From contig JACJOC010000077.1 in the NCBI GenBank assembly GCA_014695345.1, positions 186,001 to 250,000 of the forward strand: a DNA stretch of 64,000 nt, written 5' to 3'. The notes beneath the pieces were generated by a model, which was not told where the DNA came from, did no database searches, and saw nothing but the letters and a program-made list of their open reading frames with translations. The DNA is from Cyanobacteria bacterium FACHB-471 (GTDB taxonomy: Bacteria > Cyanobacteriota > Cyanobacteriia > Elainellales > Elainellaceae). A program made the position numbers and the translations under genes. Below, piece after piece: positions 39,325-48,525 of the stretch (positions within the stretch are counted from its first letter, which is position 1; each line of letters begins with the position of its first letter).

Positions 39325-41346
39325 CTACCTCAACGTTGCCCGACTGCGACCTCGGCGGTTTTTGCTGGTGACAGGGGGACGAATCAAGGCTCTGGTGTCG
39401 GGTGCGACTTCAGAATTATCTTTAGCGATCGGGATAGTGAAATGAAACTGGCTGCCCTGATCTCGTCCTGCTGACTCGGCCCAGATTTTCCCGCCTAACC
39501 CCAAAATAATTTGGCGACAGATAGCAAGTCCTAATCCAGTGCCGCCAGCGGTGCGGCGTAAAGCTCCTTCTTCCTGGTAGAAGCGATCGAAGACGACTTC
39601 CAAGCGATTGGGTTCGATGCCGCGTCCGGTATCGGTGATGGTAACTTCTAACATGTCACCGCCATTCGGCTTTGCTTGAATTAACACCTGTCCTTCTGGC
39701 TCGGTGAACTTGCAGGCATTGTCAAGCAGTTTCGAGAGAACTTCTACCAGCCATTCGCCATCTGCTCGAACGAGCGGCAGTTCTACAGGCACTTGAGCTT
39801 CGATGTCGGGCAAATGTTCTTTAGTTTTGCGGGTGCGAATGCTGCTTAACGCTAAGTCCACACATTCGTCCAGGGCAAGGGGTTCCAAGTGCCATTCCAC
39901 CCGACCACTCTCTAAGCGAGATAGGGTGAGGAAGTCTTGCACCAGCTTTCGCATCCGTTCTGCGTCGGTGAGGGCGGAGCTAAGCATGACCTGCCGCAAC
40001 TCCAAGGGCATGTCGGGTTCGCTAGCAAGGCTTTCGAGGCAAACCTGAATGGTCGAAAGAGGCGTTCGCAGTTCGTGTCCGGTGATGGCAATCAGGTTGC
40101 TGCGGGTGCGTTCTAGTGCTTCTAGCTGTTGGTTGAGGTCTTCCAGGTTGGCGTAGGATTCAGCTTGAATCAGGGCAACTCCAAGTTGGGTGGCGATCGC
40201 CTCCACCATTGCAATGTCGTCTTCTTCCCAGGGATGCGGTTCCGGCGCACAACCCTGTAGCTCAACCATGCCCATCAATCGCCCCTGATAGACAATCGGC
40301 ACCATCACCCACGAGCGAATTTGCCAGCGATCGATCCAGTCTTTGAGCGGCGTCAGGTCGTAGTTTGTTTCTTGTTGAGTGTCGGTAATGGACACCGGTT
40401 CTCGCTTTTGAGCTACTACTTGAAATAGCGGATTGTCTTGCAAGGACAGCGTTTGATTGGACAGAGATCTGAGGGTCAGAGCCGCCAAAAATTCATGCTG
40501 CACTATAACGGACGTATCTGCTGGCTTACAGCGGTAGAGAATGCAGCGGCACACGTCCATTGCCTGCCCCAGTTCTTGGACGGCGACGGTAAAAATCTCT
40601 TCAGGGTCGAGCGATCGCCGAATTGCTGCAGTGATTGAGTTGACCAATCGCTCTTTGCGTTCCTGTGCCGAAATCGAACGGTAGGCCTTGAGCAGCTTGT
40701 ATTGCCCCGCCTGCAAATACGTGACTAATCGTTGCACAAAGGGATCGGGGTCAACACCCTGCAAACCCGATGAAACCTCTTCGGTCAGATATTCTTGCTT
40801 TGCCTGCTGAACTTTGGCTGCTAACTCAGGCCGATATTCTAAAACTCGGTCGAGCAAGAGGCTTGCTGCGGTACAGCTTACCTGTCGGTCAAACGTCCAA
40901 ATTCCTTCAAACCGTCGAGTTTGATCCATCGGCATTGGCTCAGCCGACTCAGCGTCTACGACGGCTACCTTACGCTCTCGGCAGATCAGACAGGTTGCAT
41001 AGTGCTGCCCAATTACGACCAGGTGCCACTCTTGACTAAGCTGATCGTCTGGCTCGAAGGCGATCGTTTCATATCCTTGCGAGGCATTGGTAAAACTGGT
41101 TTCAGGAGCCGCTAATACATAAACTTGCGGTGTGAGTTCGGCAATTCGCAGGTAACGGTGAGACTCCTGACGATAAAATCGCTCGCGCTGAAAACTAGCA
41201 ATGACCAAGGGCCGATTTAATCCAGCCAACACTTGATCTTCCATTGCGTGCGAGAGCGCCGTTAAGGATGACTTAAAGTAAAGCTGCGATCGCAAACGCG
41301 GAATTCTTTGCAGTAATTCTTCCAGCACAGAAATAGCGATGCTCAT
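39325..41346 (-). CDS. DICT-GAF sensor histidine kinase
   Basis: 673 residues. The N-terminal 180 residues fit the DICT sensory domain of cyanobacterial kinases (MSIAISVLEELLQRIPRLRS and on). A GAF domain follows (about 230-400: RSLDPEEIFTVAVQELGQAM to EAIATQLGVALIQAE). The dimerisation/phosphoacceptor helix is NLIAITGHELRTPLSTIQ with its His, and the ATPase domain has N box LLDNACKFTEP, G1 ITDTGRGI and G2 GGTGLGLAICRQ. No membrane segment, so it is a soluble sensor. No response regulator gene is adjacent, making it an orphan. A basic C-terminal tail (KNRRGRSRATLR) is unusual. Confidence 0.92.
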   Translation of the reverse strand: MSIAISVLEELLQRIPRLRSQLYFKSSLTALSHAMEDQVLAGLNRPLVIASFQRERFYRQESHRYLRIAELTPQVYVLAAPETSFTNASQGYETIAFEPDDQLSQEWHLVVIGQHYATCLICRERKVAVVDAESAEPMPMDQTRRFEGIWTFDRQVSCTAASLLLDRVLEYRPELAAKVQQAKQEYLTEEVSSGLQGVDPDPFVQRLVTYLQAGQYKLLKAYRSISAQERKERLVNSITAAIRRSLDPEEIFTVAVQELGQAMDVCRCILYRCKPADTSVIVQHEFLAALTLRSLSNQTLSLQDNPLFQVVAQKREPVSITDTQQETNYDLTPLKDWIDRWQIRSWVMVPIVYQGRLMGMVELQGCAPEPHPWEEDDIAMVEAIATQLGVALIQAESYANLEDLNQQLEALERTRSNLIAITGHELRTPLSTIQVCLESLASEPDMPLELRQVMLSSALTDAERMRKLVQDFLTLSRLESGRVEWHLEPLALDECVDLALSSIRTRKTKEHLPDIEAQVPVELPLVRADGEWLVEVLSKLLDNACKFTEPEGQVLIQAKPNGGDMLEVTITDTGRGIEPNRLEVVFDRFYQEEGALRRTAGGTGLGLAICRQIILGLGGKIWAESAGRDQGSQFHFTIPIAKDNSEVAPDTRALIRPPVTSKNRRGRSRATLR

Positions 41347-41667
41347 TGATGGTCTTCTCTATCAATCCAAACTCTGGGCAAAATCCAAGTCATAGGGTGC
41401 TAGGCGGCTTGCTGCATAACGGCTTCTCTGCCTTGCTGCACTTAAGCGGGGTCTGGTATTGTCAATCAATTGAAGCCGCACCGAGTGTTAGCTGGAAGAT
41501 GATCACTGGAGAGGGGCATTGAGAGATAGTTCCTCCTACGTCCAATATACGACTCTAACCCCCAGTCTTGTGCAGCTAAAATCTGTCGTAAAGGTTCATT
41601 AAGGTCTACAACCTAATCAAACATCCTCTTGGTTTAAGCAATACCGCTTTGCGGTAAAGTTGACAGT
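41347..41667. other. Divergent intergenic region
   Basis: 321 bases between the start of the histidine kinase gene and the HEAT-repeat gene; both promoters must lie here. No hairpin, small gene or known operator was recognised. Confidence 0.45.
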
Positions 41668-42426
41668 ATGTATGACGATGATGAGCTAGCCGTGTTTGAC
41701 ACTGAGATCGAGCTAGAAAGCCCATTAGACAAAATGGGTTCGGTCGATGATCAGACAGAGGCAGAAAAACCCAACCCAGAAGCGATGTTAGCGCTGCTAG
41801 AGGCTCCACAAAATCAGCAGCGAATGTTGGCTGCGCGAGCTTTTTGTGAACTGGAAGATGTGCGGGCAATTCCGCTGTTGGTGAAGCTGTTGACAGATGC
41901 GTGTCCGCTAATTCGAGTCAGTGCAGCCTATGGCTTGGGAAGAAACCCTAGTCCGGATGCAGTTGAGCCGTTGATTACTCAACTTCAGCAAGATTGGAAT
42001 GGTTACGTCAGAAAGGGAATCGTTTGGGCACTCGGAAACTGTCGCGATCGCCGTTCTCTAGAACCTTTAATTGACGCACTCAAGACCGATATTTCGGCAG
42101 TAAGGCTCTGGGCTGCAAGCTCTCTGGCGCAAATGGCAAATGTTAGCTATGAGGCGATGATCACGTCCATTCCGCCGCTGATTGAAGCCCTGCGGCGTGA
42201 TCCCGTAGCTGCCGTGCGGAGCAATTGTGCCTGGTCAGTCGGTCAGCTTTGCCGGGAATTGCCCTCCAACGTGGTTTACGCGACGGCAATCGATGCGCTG
42301 CTTGAAGCATTTGCCGAAGACGAGGAACTGGGTGTGCAGGAAGATGCCAAACTTGCGCTGTTGAAAGTGGGCGACCCTCGCGGCTTGCAGGTGATTGAAG
42401 AAATCGAGCAAGACGGCTTGCTATAA
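41668..42426 (+). CDS. HEAT-repeat protein
   Basis: 252 residues. After an acidic N-terminus of about 45 residues come at least five HEAT/PBS-lyase-type repeats: EDVRAIPLLVKLLTDACPLI, VEPLITQLQQDWNGYVRKGI, LEPLIDALKTDISAVRLWA, IPPLIEALRRDPVAAVRSN, and LLEAFAEDEELGVQED. In cyanobacteria some HEAT proteins act as phycobilin lyases; here no such residue pattern is clear, so a scaffold or interaction role is the safe call. ATG at 41668. Confidence 0.88.
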   Translation: MYDDDELAVFDTEIELESPLDKMGSVDDQTEAEKPNPEAMLALLEAPQNQQRMLAARAFCELEDVRAIPLLVKLLTDACPLIRVSAAYGLGRNPSPDAVEPLITQLQQDWNGYVRKGIVWALGNCRDRRSLEPLIDALKTDISAVRLWAASSLAQMANVSYEAMITSIPPLIEALRRDPVAAVRSNCAWSVGQLCRELPSNVVYATAIDALLEAFAEDEELGVQEDAKLALLKVGDPRGLQVIEEIEQDGLL

Positions 42427-42507
42427 GATTCCTAGTTCCCAATCTGGAAGGGGTCTGGCATTGCCAAGCCCGTACAGGAATTGCTGCGTCTTCAATTCAA
42501 ACTGGTA

Positions 42508-43188
42508 TTACATTAGCCAATCCCGAAGTAGCCAGAGAATCAACAAATGTAGCGGATAAAAGCTGTAGAACCACTTTGCCTTAGCTCCCTGCTCGTAGTT
42601 CGCGAGTTGAAAAATCATTGGAGTGGCAATCGCCGGAAACTGAAAAACGCCAAAGTTAAAGTCCGCGATTAGCAAAATCAAATGCGGCAGCAGCCACAGA
42701 CCCCACCAAGCGAGATAAGGAATGGTAGGAGACTGAGGTTTGGGTCTGAACGGAGACTGAAATTGGGCAATGATCCAGGTAATCGCAATGCCGTATATGC
42801 CGTAGTTGAAGTGAGCAAACTCGGCGATCGCCCCACCCGTCATCCAAATCGGGAAAGCTAAATCAGGCGCAAGCTTTGCACCTCTAAGGCAAGCTAAACC
42901 AACCAACAGGGTCAGCAAAATATTGATATCCGGGCTGTTGTCCTGCTGGTTAAATACCAGCCAGTACAGCGGTTGAGAAATGATTCCCGCAATGAGCAGT
43001 CTGACTCCGTAGCGCCAGATATTGCGGGTGTACTGCTCACCCTGCACCAGCAGCCAGACAAACAGCGGAAAGCTGAGGCGACCCACCATCCGAAAGAGTG
43101 GCTCTTCTGGAAAGAAAACGTACCCCACATGGTCAATCACCATGAAAATGGCTGCCAGGAGCTTAATTTGATAGTTTGTTAGCCCCAT
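42508..43188 (-). CDS. TraX-family membrane protein
   Basis: About 226 residues, ATG 43188 with AAGG five bases upstream (a TTG at 43212 gives eight more residues). The order of membrane segments and the family motif YQIKLLAAIFMVIDHVGYVF and VGRLSFPLFVWLLVQGEQYT identify the TraX family of membrane acyltransferase-like proteins. The C-terminus ends FYSFYPLHLLILWLLRDW, also typical. The family acetylates pilin in some plasmids; its cyanobacterial role is not established. About eight membrane helices. Confidence 0.85.
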   Translation of the reverse strand: MGLTNYQIKLLAAIFMVIDHVGYVFFPEEPLFRMVGRLSFPLFVWLLVQGEQYTRNIWRYGVRLLIAGIISQPLYWLVFNQQDNSPDINILLTLLVGLACLRGAKLAPDLAFPIWMTGGAIAEFAHFNYGIYGIAITWIIAQFQSPFRPKPQSPTIPYLAWWGLWLLPHLILLIADFNFGVFQFPAIATPMIFQLANYEQGAKAKWFYSFYPLHLLILWLLRDWLM

Positions 43189-43311
43189 TTCAGCCTTCCA
43201 ATCCGGCAACAAGCCAACTATAGCGAAACGACCTAGACCTCAGCAGATATGTCCGCTCAGATCTGCGACTTCTCTAAGAAGTCGCACTGAATCTCTGAAT
43301 TGAGACAGGGA

Positions 43312-45165
43312 TTACTTCAAGCCCATTTGTACCCGCCAAAGGCTTGCGTAGATGCCCTGCCGCTCTAGCAGTTCCTCGTGCCGCCCTTGCTCAATTAAGC
43401 GCCCGTATTCCATCACATAAATGCAGTCGGCATTGCGAATGGTGGAGAGGCGATGGGCGATCGCAATCGTTGTGCGGTTTTGAGTGATGCGCTCTAGCGA
43501 TCGCTGAATTGCGGCTTCCGTCTCGTTATCGACCGCAGAGGTAGCTTCGTCCAGGATCAAGATTGGCGGATTTTTGAGAACGGCACGGGCGATCGCCAAT
43601 CGTTGCCGCTGCCCACCTGATAGTTTTTGTCCCCGTTCGCCCACGACCGTATCGTATCCCTGCGGTAGCCGTTGAATGAAGTCGTGCGCCTCAGCAATTT
43701 CCGCCGCTGCAATTACATCGGTGTGGCTAGCATCAGGTGTGCCATAGGTGATGTTCTCCCAGACGGTGCCGTGAAACAAAAACACATCCTGGCTGACTAG
43801 CCCGATCGCCTGTCGCAAATCGCGCAGTTGCAGCTCGCATAACTCAATGCCATCCAGGGTAATTGAGCCAGACTGAATTTCGTAAAGCCTGAGCAGGAGT
43901 TTTACTAGGGTGCTTTTGCCCGACCCCGTCGAGCCCACAATGGCGATCGTTTTGCCTGCCGGAATGTGCAGCGATAGATGTTTGATAACGGGAACCTGAT
44001 CGCTGTAAGCAAAGCTCACATCCTGCAAAATCAACTCACCTTTGACAGAATCAGTCGGTAGAGCAATGTGTCCAGGTGGCGCGGCAATTTTTGTGTCGAG
44101 CAAATTCATTACCCGCGCGGTGGAAGCCATTGCTCGCTGGTATTGATCCAAAGTTTCGCCCAGACGGGTCAACGGCCACAGCAAGCGTTGGGTGAGGAAG
44201 ACTAAAACACTATAGGTACCCACGGAAATTACGCCTCTGGAGGCTTCTAAACCACCATAGAGCAACGTTGCTGTGAATCCGACCAGAATGATGATCCGAA
44301 TTAGCGGTACAAAGGCTGCGCTAAGGGCGATCGCCCGTCGGTTGCTCTGCCGATACGCTTCACTTTCGAGGGACAGTCGTTGAATTTCGTACTCCTCAGT
44401 CGTAAAACTCTTGATCGTCGTGATGCCGCTGAGGTTGTTAGAAAGCCGACCGTTAAGCAGACTCACCTTCTCCCGCACATTGGCATAGCGGGGTGCGAGG
44501 AGACGCTGAAACGCAACCGACCCCCACAAAATGAACGGCATTGGCAGCATCGACATCCACGCCACACTGGGCGCGAGGATAAAGAAGGCGGCTCCAATAA
44601 TCACTACCGTTGTCGTGACCTGAAGAATTTCGTTTGCCCCAAAGTCTAGAAATCGCTCTAGCTGGTTAACGTCATCATTCAGAATCGACATCAAGCCGCC
44701 CGTACTGCGCGACTCAAAATAGGAAAGCTCCAGATTTTGCACATGCCTATAAGCATCAAGCCGCAGGTCGTGTTGAATCGTCTGGGCTAGATTACGCCAG
44801 AGTCGAGCGTAAGCATACTCAAAGATCGACTCTAGCCCCCAGATCACCATGCTCAACAGCGTCAGTGCCAAAAGCTGACTAAATACGGACTCCAGCCCCA
44901 ATCGAGCAAGCATAGAGTCCTGTTGTTCAACCACAACATCCACCGCTATCCCGATCAGAGCAGGAGGAGCCAGGTCAAACAACTTGTTGAGTACAGAGCA
45001 AATCGAAGCCTGCCAGATTTGCCGTCGGTAAGCACGCCCATAGTGAATCAGGCGCTTTAGAGGAGAAGTTGAGGCGACCTGCGCCTGTTTTGAGGGCTGG
45101 AAGTGTGGCTCTTTCAGAGGTTTGCCTGCTGCTGTTAAGTCTTTCCAATACTTAGTTTTAGCCAA
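43312..45165 (-). CDS. ABC transporter, fused permease/ATPase (exporter)
   Basis: About 617 residues, MsbA-like half-transporter that works as a homodimer. The TTG at 45165 lies seven bases after GGAGGG and is the likely start. The permease part (about residues 40-350) has six membrane helices. ATPase motifs are Walker [20 protein letters not shown]-loop [20 protein letters not shown], signature [14 protein letters not shown], Walker [18 protein letters not shown] and H-loop [12 protein letters not shown]. The substrate is unknown; lipid or peptide export is typical of the family. Confidence 0.95.
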   Translation of the reverse strand: MAKTKYWKDLTAAGKPLKEPHFQPSKQAQVASTSPLKRLIHYGRAYRRQIWQASICSVLNKLFDLAPPALIGIAVDVVVEQQDSMLARLGLESVFSQLLALTLLSMVIWGLESIFEYAYARLWRNLAQTIQHDLRLDAYRHVQNLELSYFESRSTGGLMSILNDDVNQLERFLDFGANEILQVTTTVVIIGAAFFILAPSVAWMSMLPMPFILWGSVAFQRLLAPRYANVREKVSLLNGRLSNNLSGITTIKSFTTEEYEIQRLSLESEAYRQSNRRAIALSAAFVPLIRIIILVGFTATLLYGGLEASRGVISVGTYSVLVFLTQRLLWPLTRLGETLDQYQRAMASTARVMNLLDTKIAAPPGHIALPTDSVKGELILQDVSFAYSDQVPVIKHLSLHIPAGKTIAIVGSTGSGKSTLVKLLLRLYEIQSGSITLDGIELCELQLRDLRQAIGLVSQDVFLFHGTVWENITYGTPDASHTDVIAAAEIAEAHDFIQRLPQGYDTVVGERGQKLSGGQRQRLAIARAVLKNPPILILDEATSAVDNETEAAIQRSLERITQNRTTIAIAHRLSTIRNADCIYVMEYGRLIEQGRHEELLERQGIYASLWRVQMGLK

Positions 45166-45210
45166 TTTCAACCCTCCGCAAATAACGCACCCTAACTATT
45201 TTCGCTATTT

Positions 45211-45562
45211 CTAAAATTTTTTACCGATGTTGTAACAGCTGCATTCGAGTGTTCCTGGAGAGGCGATCGCATCAACAATGACCCTCTGACGTACTTCAAT
45301 AAGCATCTCACGAGCATGAGAAGGAATGTCTTTAGCTGGAAACCGTTGATTCAATAAAGAAGGCGGTTCTCTTGGATTGATTCGGTAATCCCTTTCCTGC
45401 TGCCATCTGACTCAAATCTGTAAACCTTGCCCCAATCGGTGTCAAGAAAAACCGAATTTCTTGAGCAGTTGTTGTCAGGATTTCTGGCAATTCTAACGAT
45501 TGACGAATTTGACTAGTAATTGGGTGAAGCAACTGCTCCTGGTTAAGTGTTTCTCGTATCAT
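45211..45562 (-). pseudogene. Relic of a phytochrome-like GAF sensor gene
   Basis: Two pieces in different frames. From ATG 45562, ITSQIRQSLELPEILTTTAQ and EIRFFL is the classic start of a cyanobacterial sensory GAF domain, but the frame ends after 76 codons. One base out of phase follows RFPAKDIPSHAREMLIEVRQ and RVIVD, which is the phytochrome-type GAF segment (P-x-x-DIP-x-x-AR), until TAG at 45211. The central GAF part and all kinase domains are missing. It is a decayed light-sensor gene with an internal deletion and frameshift. Confidence 0.7.
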
Positions 45563-46162
45563 TTTAATTCTCTTAAAGCGACTTAATCAGCTAATCAGGG
45601 AATGCTAATTGACTCACTACAACTTATTTTCCTGGCATAAAGGAAACAACTTAAGTTTGAACGTAATAATTGACGTGGGCTGAGAAATATCACATAGCTT
45701 TGACGTATCATTCGGCACTCTACCCACATGGGTTTTCCTTTTCTGTAAACCTTGCTTATTTAGAGCAGAGGGATACGTGCTTCAAAATCCTTTGCTCTTC
45801 TCTAACCCGCTTTGAAGAGAAACCCAAACCGCTCAAAAATTCCCGCTGGAAGGGCAACTAGAGCGAGCTTTGAGGATGTTTGCTCCGATTGGAGCACCTA
45901 AAATGCGCCTAAGTCTCGTGTGGGCGTAAAGATGCTCGGCTTCACCTTTTTAGATAAGTCCTGTCTCTACTAGATGCCTACTCAGTAGGAGAAATTGGAC
46001 ATACCCAACTTTACTTCTAAGCAGCTTCTATCAAGATATAGAGGCGTTTCTAGAGATCAGCATCTATGGTGACTTCTAAAGGGATAGAAATTAACGAAAA
46101 CCTGAGTTTAATTTTGTCTAGTTACTTAAGTGGCTCATAGAAGCACCAGGAGTTAATCAAAT
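45563..46162. other. Intergenic region upstream of DUF2993 gene
   Basis: 600 bases without a convincing gene. One 63-codon open frame (45670-45861) has no ribosome binding site and protein-unlike composition. The last 100 bases before 46163 are A+T-rich and likely hold the promoter. CCAGGAGTTAATCAAAT is the probable leader with ribosome binding site. Confidence 0.5.
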
Positions 46163-46903
46163 ATGTCAAACGATCCAAGCCTTGAAGAACAGGCAGTTTC
46201 ACAACTAGTAGAGAGAGGTCTGTCAAGTCAGCTTAATGCAGCAGAAACTTTAGATGTAAACATTCAAACTAGCATTCTCCAAATCCTTCAAGGCAAAGTA
46301 GATTCCGTCTCAATTGAAGGACGGGGTTTGGTGTTGCAAGAAGGGATCCGTGTGCAAAAGTTGGAACTGCAAACAGACAATGTTGCAGTCGATTTACTCG
46401 ATGCACTGTTGGGGCAAGTCAAGCTAAATCAACCGGTCAACACGACGGTTCAGCTAGAGTTAAATGAGGCAGATATTAATCAGGCTATCAACTCAGATTT
46501 TGTGCAACGCCAATTTCCCCGAATAGAGCTAAAGCTGCCCGACCGGATCGTGATCTTGGAGATCAAGTTACCGATGCAAATTCATCTTTTAGAAGGGGGG
46601 AAGCTAGGAATAGACGGGAATATGCAAATCAACGATAAAAATACTAGTCATCAGATTGGCTTTTGCTCGATTGCTAGCCCTCGTACAGATGAGCAGCCTA
46701 TTCGGTTAGATGAGTTTCGCTGTACCGCTGGAGAAGGGATTGCTTTAGATGTAACGATCGCTATGATGCAAAAAATGCAGGAGTGGGCAAGCTTGCCGTA
46801 TTTCGACTTGGAGGGAACTGCCCTCCGCTTGGCTGAGATGAATGTGCAAAAAGGCAGACTAGCGCTCAAGGTTGAGGCACAGGTGCGGCAGGTTCCTGCA
46901 TAA
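46163..46903 (+). CDS. DUF2993 (LmeA-like) lipid-binding protein
   Basis: 246 residues. The repeated beta-strand pattern, with an amphipathic N-terminal helix (LEEQAVSQLVERGLSSQLNA) and VDSVSIEGRGLVLQEGIRVQ and KLELQTDNVAVDLLDALLG, is that of the DUF2993/LmeA family, related to TULIP-fold lipid binders. No signal peptide, so unlike actinobacterial LmeA this member looks cytosolic. AGGAG precedes the ATG. It may bind membrane lipids; target unknown. Confidence 0.85.
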   Translation: MSNDPSLEEQAVSQLVERGLSSQLNAAETLDVNIQTSILQILQGKVDSVSIEGRGLVLQEGIRVQKLELQTDNVAVDLLDALLGQVKLNQPVNTTVQLELNEADINQAINSDFVQRQFPRIELKLPDRIVILEIKLPMQIHLLEGGKLGIDGNMQINDKNTSHQIGFCSIASPRTDEQPIRLDEFRCTAGEGIALDVTIAMMQKMQEWASLPYFDLEGTALRLAEMNVQKGRLALKVEAQVRQVPA

Positions 46904-47076
46904 AAATTGGCTCGGACATGCTCGGTTTGGGGCGTGCTTAATGCTATTGCAAAAGCTAATTTCTTTCCCTTATCGCAAAAGCCCACCTTTCGAAATGGAG
47001 CCTAATACCCATTGGGAACATCCATGCTTTCGTTGAGTCACGGAGTGCAATTCAACTTTTCTGGGTCGTTATACCA

Positions 47077-47721
47077 ATGTTGCCCTCTATGTGCCTCACT
47101 TCCCATCCCGTGTTTTTGCAATGCCTAGTTGGTTTCGTCGCATTGGGTGCGATCGCTCATCCTGCTATTGCCCAAACTTTAGCCCAACCCATCTCTGATG
47201 AACTGGGGATCACCTTGCAGTCTGATGTGCAGCAGATTGACCCTGACACTGGTACTTTAACTGCCACTGGCAATGTGCGCCTAAGCTATCCCGAACGACA
47301 ACTGGAAGGATTTGCAGAACAGGTTCAATATCTCGAAAGTCAAGGGCTGCTGATTCTATTAGGTGAGGCTCGTCTGATACAGCAGGGCGACGTGCTAGAG
47401 GGAGAGCAAATCACCTGCCGAACCGATGTTTGGCAATGCACGACTGATTCATCTACCCTCAGTGCTGCTGACTCAGCCTTGTCTATTAGTCTCTCTTTGC
47501 TGGATGAGGCTTGGGTCAGAGTGACAGTAGACGGCGTGATCGAGCATGAAGGTGTGATGCAAGCGGGCGATCGCCACTTTTGGCAGGCAACTGAGCAAAT
47601 CACGATTCGGACAGGGGATGCGGGTGCCGTCTTGGTGTCTCGGAATGGAGAACAACCTCAACCTATGGGCGACCCCGGAGAGGTTGAAGAAATCACCTTC
47701 TCCACCCCTGAATTGCCCTGA
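47077..47721 (+). CDS. LptA/OstA N-domain-like periplasmic protein
   Basis: 214 residues, ATG 47077. A signal peptide (FLQCLVGFVALGAIAHPAIA, ending AIAQT) is followed by an OstA-type beta domain: ITLQSDVQQIDPDTGTLTAT, GNVRLSYPERQLEGFAEQVQ, GEARLIQQGDVLEGEQITC. This is the pattern of the LPS-transport bridge LptA and related domains. Two Cys (ITCRTDVWQC) could form a disulfide. The C-terminal 70 residues are not typical. A role in outer-membrane LPS transport is plausible. It ends 15 bases before a large inverted repeat. Confidence 0.8.
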   Translation: MLPSMCLTSHPVFLQCLVGFVALGAIAHPAIAQTLAQPISDELGITLQSDVQQIDPDTGTLTATGNVRLSYPERQLEGFAEQVQYLESQGLLILLGEARLIQQGDVLEGEQITCRTDVWQCTTDSSTLSAADSALSISLSLLDEAWVRVTVDGVIEHEGVMQAGDRHFWQATEQITIRTGDAGAVLVSRNGEQPQPMGDPGEVEEITFSTPELP

Positions 47722-47736
47722 AAAAATCCATCAAAT

Positions 47737-47798
47737 AAATCACAAAAGGGAAGTGGGAGGTAACGCCAACGCTGCCTCCCACTTCCCTTTTGTGATTT
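47737..47798. terminator. 24-bp perfect inverted repeat between convergent genes
   Basis: Arms at 47737-47760 and 47775-47798 are perfect complements over 24 bases with a 14-base loop, lying between the convergent LptA-like gene and the 78-residue protein gene. Either strand gives a strong hairpin ending TTTTGTGATTT, so it probably acts as a bidirectional terminator. Confidence 0.75.
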
Positions 47799-47820
47799 CT
47801 GATGCACGCGCTGCCCAGTT

Positions 47821-48057
47821 CTAAACGGGGATCGCTTCTGGGGCTGCAAGAGCCAAGATGTGGTAACAAGACGGAGTGTCTGCCCCTAACACTTCATTAA
47901 TTCGATGTCTAATCAGCACATGTAGGGTTTGAATGGAATCACTAAAGTCATGCTTGACATTTAGGACGGCCGTTTGCTTATGAAAGTCCTTACCGTAGTG
48001 AGCAACAAAGTAAGTGTAGCGGTTTTCGTTTGGGGCATCGAGGACGAAATCTTTCAT
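47821..48057 (-). CDS. Small protein of unknown function, 78 residues
   Basis: ATG at 48057 with GGAG six bases upstream, a good ribosome binding site. The product starts MKDFVLDAPNENRYTYFVAH and contains HKQTAVLNVKHDFSDSIQTL and HVLIRHRINEVLG. No signal peptide, membrane helix or recognised family. His- and Asp-rich, likely cytosolic. It converges with the LptA-like gene across the large inverted repeat. Confidence 0.7.
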   Translation of the reverse strand: MKDFVLDAPNENRYTYFVAHYGKDFHKQTAVLNVKHDFSDSIQTLHVLIRHRINEVLGADTPSCYHILALAAPEAIPV

Positions 48058-48352
48058 GTGACTCTCCTAGAGATGGAGGCTAATCAGTGGATATATTTGT
48101 AGCGTAGAGCGAGAAATTGGGGGGAACGTTCAAAGCGGTAGAAAAACCTGGCAGAAGTGAGTTAGATGGATTACTTATCTCAAACCAGCTCTTGCCAACC
48201 CGTTTAATCTCTTAACTATCTTGAGATTAAAGCCATTAACTGTGGTTCTCCACAGTGTTTCTACTTGACTAAACGACAAACAGAAATTTCCCTTCTAGGG
48301 AACTCAGTGATCTTACGTCCCTTAGGGCGCTTTGAAAAGCGAAAGGAGTAAA

Positions 48353-48439
48353 TTGCCTTTGCTTTCAGGCTTAATAATTCTAGGTTCTCTAATTTGGGCT
48401 CCTATTGCCATCCTGCTATGGAATGGCCTTGCTGAGTGA
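48353..48439 (+). CDS. Possible 28-residue single-membrane-helix peptide
   Basis: TTG start at 48353, five bases after AAAGGAG, to TGA at 48437-48439. The product is MPLLSGLIILGSLIWAPIA followed by ILLWNGLAE: one hydrophobic helix with a charged end, like the small subunits of photosystems and cytochrome b6f, though it matches none I can name. It is followed 86 bases later by the lactonase gene. Length and start codon make this a candidate, not a certainty. Confidence 0.4.
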   Translation: MPLLSGLIILGSLIWAPIAILLWNGLAE

Positions 48440-48525
48440 AAGGGGTGTGCCACAACAGTAAACGACACATCGTGATGAAATCATGGCGCAAATCTCCCAT
48501 CGGTTGTTCCCATCAAACACTTGTT

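Noticed and set aside
45670-45861. 63-codon open frame after the GAF relic
   Set aside because: No ribosome binding site, composition unlike a protein, and no recognised domain.
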